Shown piece after piece: positions 62,577-64,000 of a DNA stretch of 64,000 nucleotides. The translations under genes and the position numbers were made by a program. The stretch lies in NCBI RefSeq assembly GCF_036324505.1, contig NC_086351.1:5140001-5204000 (forward strand), given 5' to 3'. The stretch's first letter is position 1. Every line of letters starts with the position of its first letter. The DNA is from Eleginops maclovinus (taxonomy: Eukaryota > Chordata > Actinopteri > Perciformes > Eleginopidae). Under the pieces are notes generated by a model. That model made no database searches and was not told the origin of the DNA. It saw only the letters and a program-made list of their open reading frames with translations.

Positions 62577-62821
62577 CTTGCTGCCAGGCTTGGGCCCTCT
62601 CTTCTTGGGGATCTTGATGGGCTCGAGGACTTTGACAGGCTGGATGCTCTGTGGCCCCAGTGCCGGGACCTTTGGTTCCACAGCCCCTGTCACCTTGGTT
62701 TTCCTGCGGCCTGGCTTGCGTCCTCTCTGACCTGGAGGCCTGCCCACTGTGGGCGGGGGGTGCATGGCCGGGCTCTCCACACTCCCGTCTGTCAATGGCC
62801 CGAGGCTCTTAGGCAACACTA
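62577..62821 (-). CDS. scmh1: SCMH1 exon: basic linker, copy 1 of KIPKKRGPKPGSK
   Basis: 245 nt, acceptor TGCCCATGCAG, donor AGCAAG followed by GTAGGT; takes one base from the previous exon and ends in phase 0. It encodes (V)VLPKSLGPLTDGSVESP, a Pro-rich stretch, GRPPGQRGRKPGRRKTK (AT-hook-like) and finally EPIKIPKKRGPKPGSK. This is the furthest upstream exon of the gene in the window. The MBT repeats expected N-terminal of it lie beyond the right edge. Confidence 0.88.
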
Positions 62822-64000
62822 CTGCATGGGCAGAGATGGAAAAATACAGAAGCAAAAGAGGAGATGAGTAAAAAGCTTGGGCTTAACAGTGGAATATGGA
62901 ATGTAATAAATTAACAACTGTAGCTCCGGGCTACCCATTTAATCACAGGGGGTACACAGTGATATCATAATGTTTGAACAGTCAGAGCAGTTCTTTTCAC
63001 ATTAAAAGCATTTGTGATTCTAGAAAAAAGAATTTAACATAGAAAAAAGAAAAAGTCATTTCAAATCTACATTATGTGGTTATGGGATGTGAATGGCAGC
63101 TCCTCCCACCAACACACAGTACAGTGAGTCATGTACCCGACTGCACACTCATCCAAGGAGCCTTTACGCCGTGGGCTACAATGTCCCCGCTGACTTTAGC
63201 TGCAGCCAACCGAGAAGAAAGTGGTGTCATGCACACACATTATACACTCTCGATGCATGTGGCTCATCAGGTATTAGCATTACTCACCTTAGCTATAAAT
63301 ACGTCTCTTAAAAGCCGACCAACAAATGTACCCTAACATTTCATAATCTGTAGCACCTAGTTATTAAAAGACACAGGAATATTCGATGCAAAACCTGAGC
63401 TAAAGCAGCAGAGAAAGTCCATTGCAGTAAAACCTTTTTCCTTACTTAGTTATAAGCAAGAGGTCACCAAGCTACACCTCTCAGACTGTGAGAGTGCTTC
63501 ACAGAGACAGAGAGAAGGAGAGAGAGGAAGGAGAGCGGGTGAGAGGTTACATCAAGAGGTGCATGCTGCACTTTGCTCTTGAAGATTGCTCATTCTGTGA
63601 ATTTTAATCTGCCAGTGAACTCAAAGGGTTTATTTGGCCTTTTTTTCTGCATATTAATGAGGTCAGAGAAGTCAGAGTCTTGAGAAATTCTCTTCAATAT
63701 ATTTTCTCTTCATGGGAGTCAGGTTAAGGGAGGGGGAAAATAATAGATGCAACACTTCCAGCGATGCTCTGCCTTGCGGTGAGACATCAATACACTGCTT
63801 AGGGTAATTATGGTAATTTATATCGCTATACTAAAGGTTTGGTTATCTACATAACGGAGAAGAAACATGTTTTCCACTATTTTCCACTTTAATGGTATCT
63901 ATTTGTGCATTATGTGTAGCTTGTTTTGCTCCGAATGGCCAGAAAACATTAAAAGAAAGCAAGAAAATGTGCAATATGCTGGATATCTGGTGCACAACTA
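62822..64000. other. scmh1 intron, runs off the window
   Basis: No further exon was recognised on the - strand up to the end. Purine-rich patches are at 63,500-63,545. Confidence 0.5.

Overview
The window is nuclear DNA of a ray-finned (teleost, probably perciform-type) fish. The evidence is the gene structure (short exons with GT/AG splice sites, long introns), dense dinucleotide microsatellites, and relics of Tc1/mariner, hAT-like, L2-like LINE, tRNA-SINE and Ty3-like elements of the kinds seen in fish genomes. There is no bacterial or organellar gene organisation, no rRNA gene and no CRISPR array.

Layout. Positions 1 to about 44,000 contain no protein-coding gene that I can recognise. They hold microsatellites, a composite minisatellite (27,441-28,147), at least nine transposon relics, a tRNA-like relic at the left edge and one candidate 27-nt microexon (38,418-38,444). 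At 44,284-46,988 lies a complete cited4 gene on the + strand: TATA/CCAAT promoter, non-coding exon 1, an 872-nt intron, then a single exon with the whole 280-codon CDS and a polyadenylation signal. From 47,000 to 53,060 there is intergenic DNA with a roughly 100-nt imperfect hairpin and a strong CTCF-like motif. From 53,060 to the right edge lies the 3' part of scmh1 on the - strand. I resolved nine coding exons whose phases join without conflict. They give the C-terminal 482 residues: basic AT-hook-like linker, SLED domain and SAM domain. The MBT-repeat exons lie beyond position 64,000. An almost intact Tc1-like transposon (57,498-59,101) sits antisense in one scmh1 intron.

Biology. Both genes encode chromatin or transcription regulators. 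CITED4 is a transcriptional co-regulator that binds the CBP/p300 TAZ1 domain. SCMH1 is a Polycomb-group protein (PRC1-associated). They are convergent neighbours here; from memory, CITED4 and SCMH1 are also close neighbours on human chromosome 1p34, which supports both names. The gene-poor 44 kb upstream of cited4 may be its regulatory landscape, but that is inference.

The observations most worth a second look are: two consecutive scmh1 exons ending in the same basic motif, one of them a symmetric cassette exon; a promoter-like cluster of X-box, ETS, CRE and NRF1 motifs inside an scmh1 intron; the 51.6-kb hairpin; the candidate microexon; and the two-unit code of the 27.4-kb minisatellite. 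I found nothing that I can call a wholly new system.
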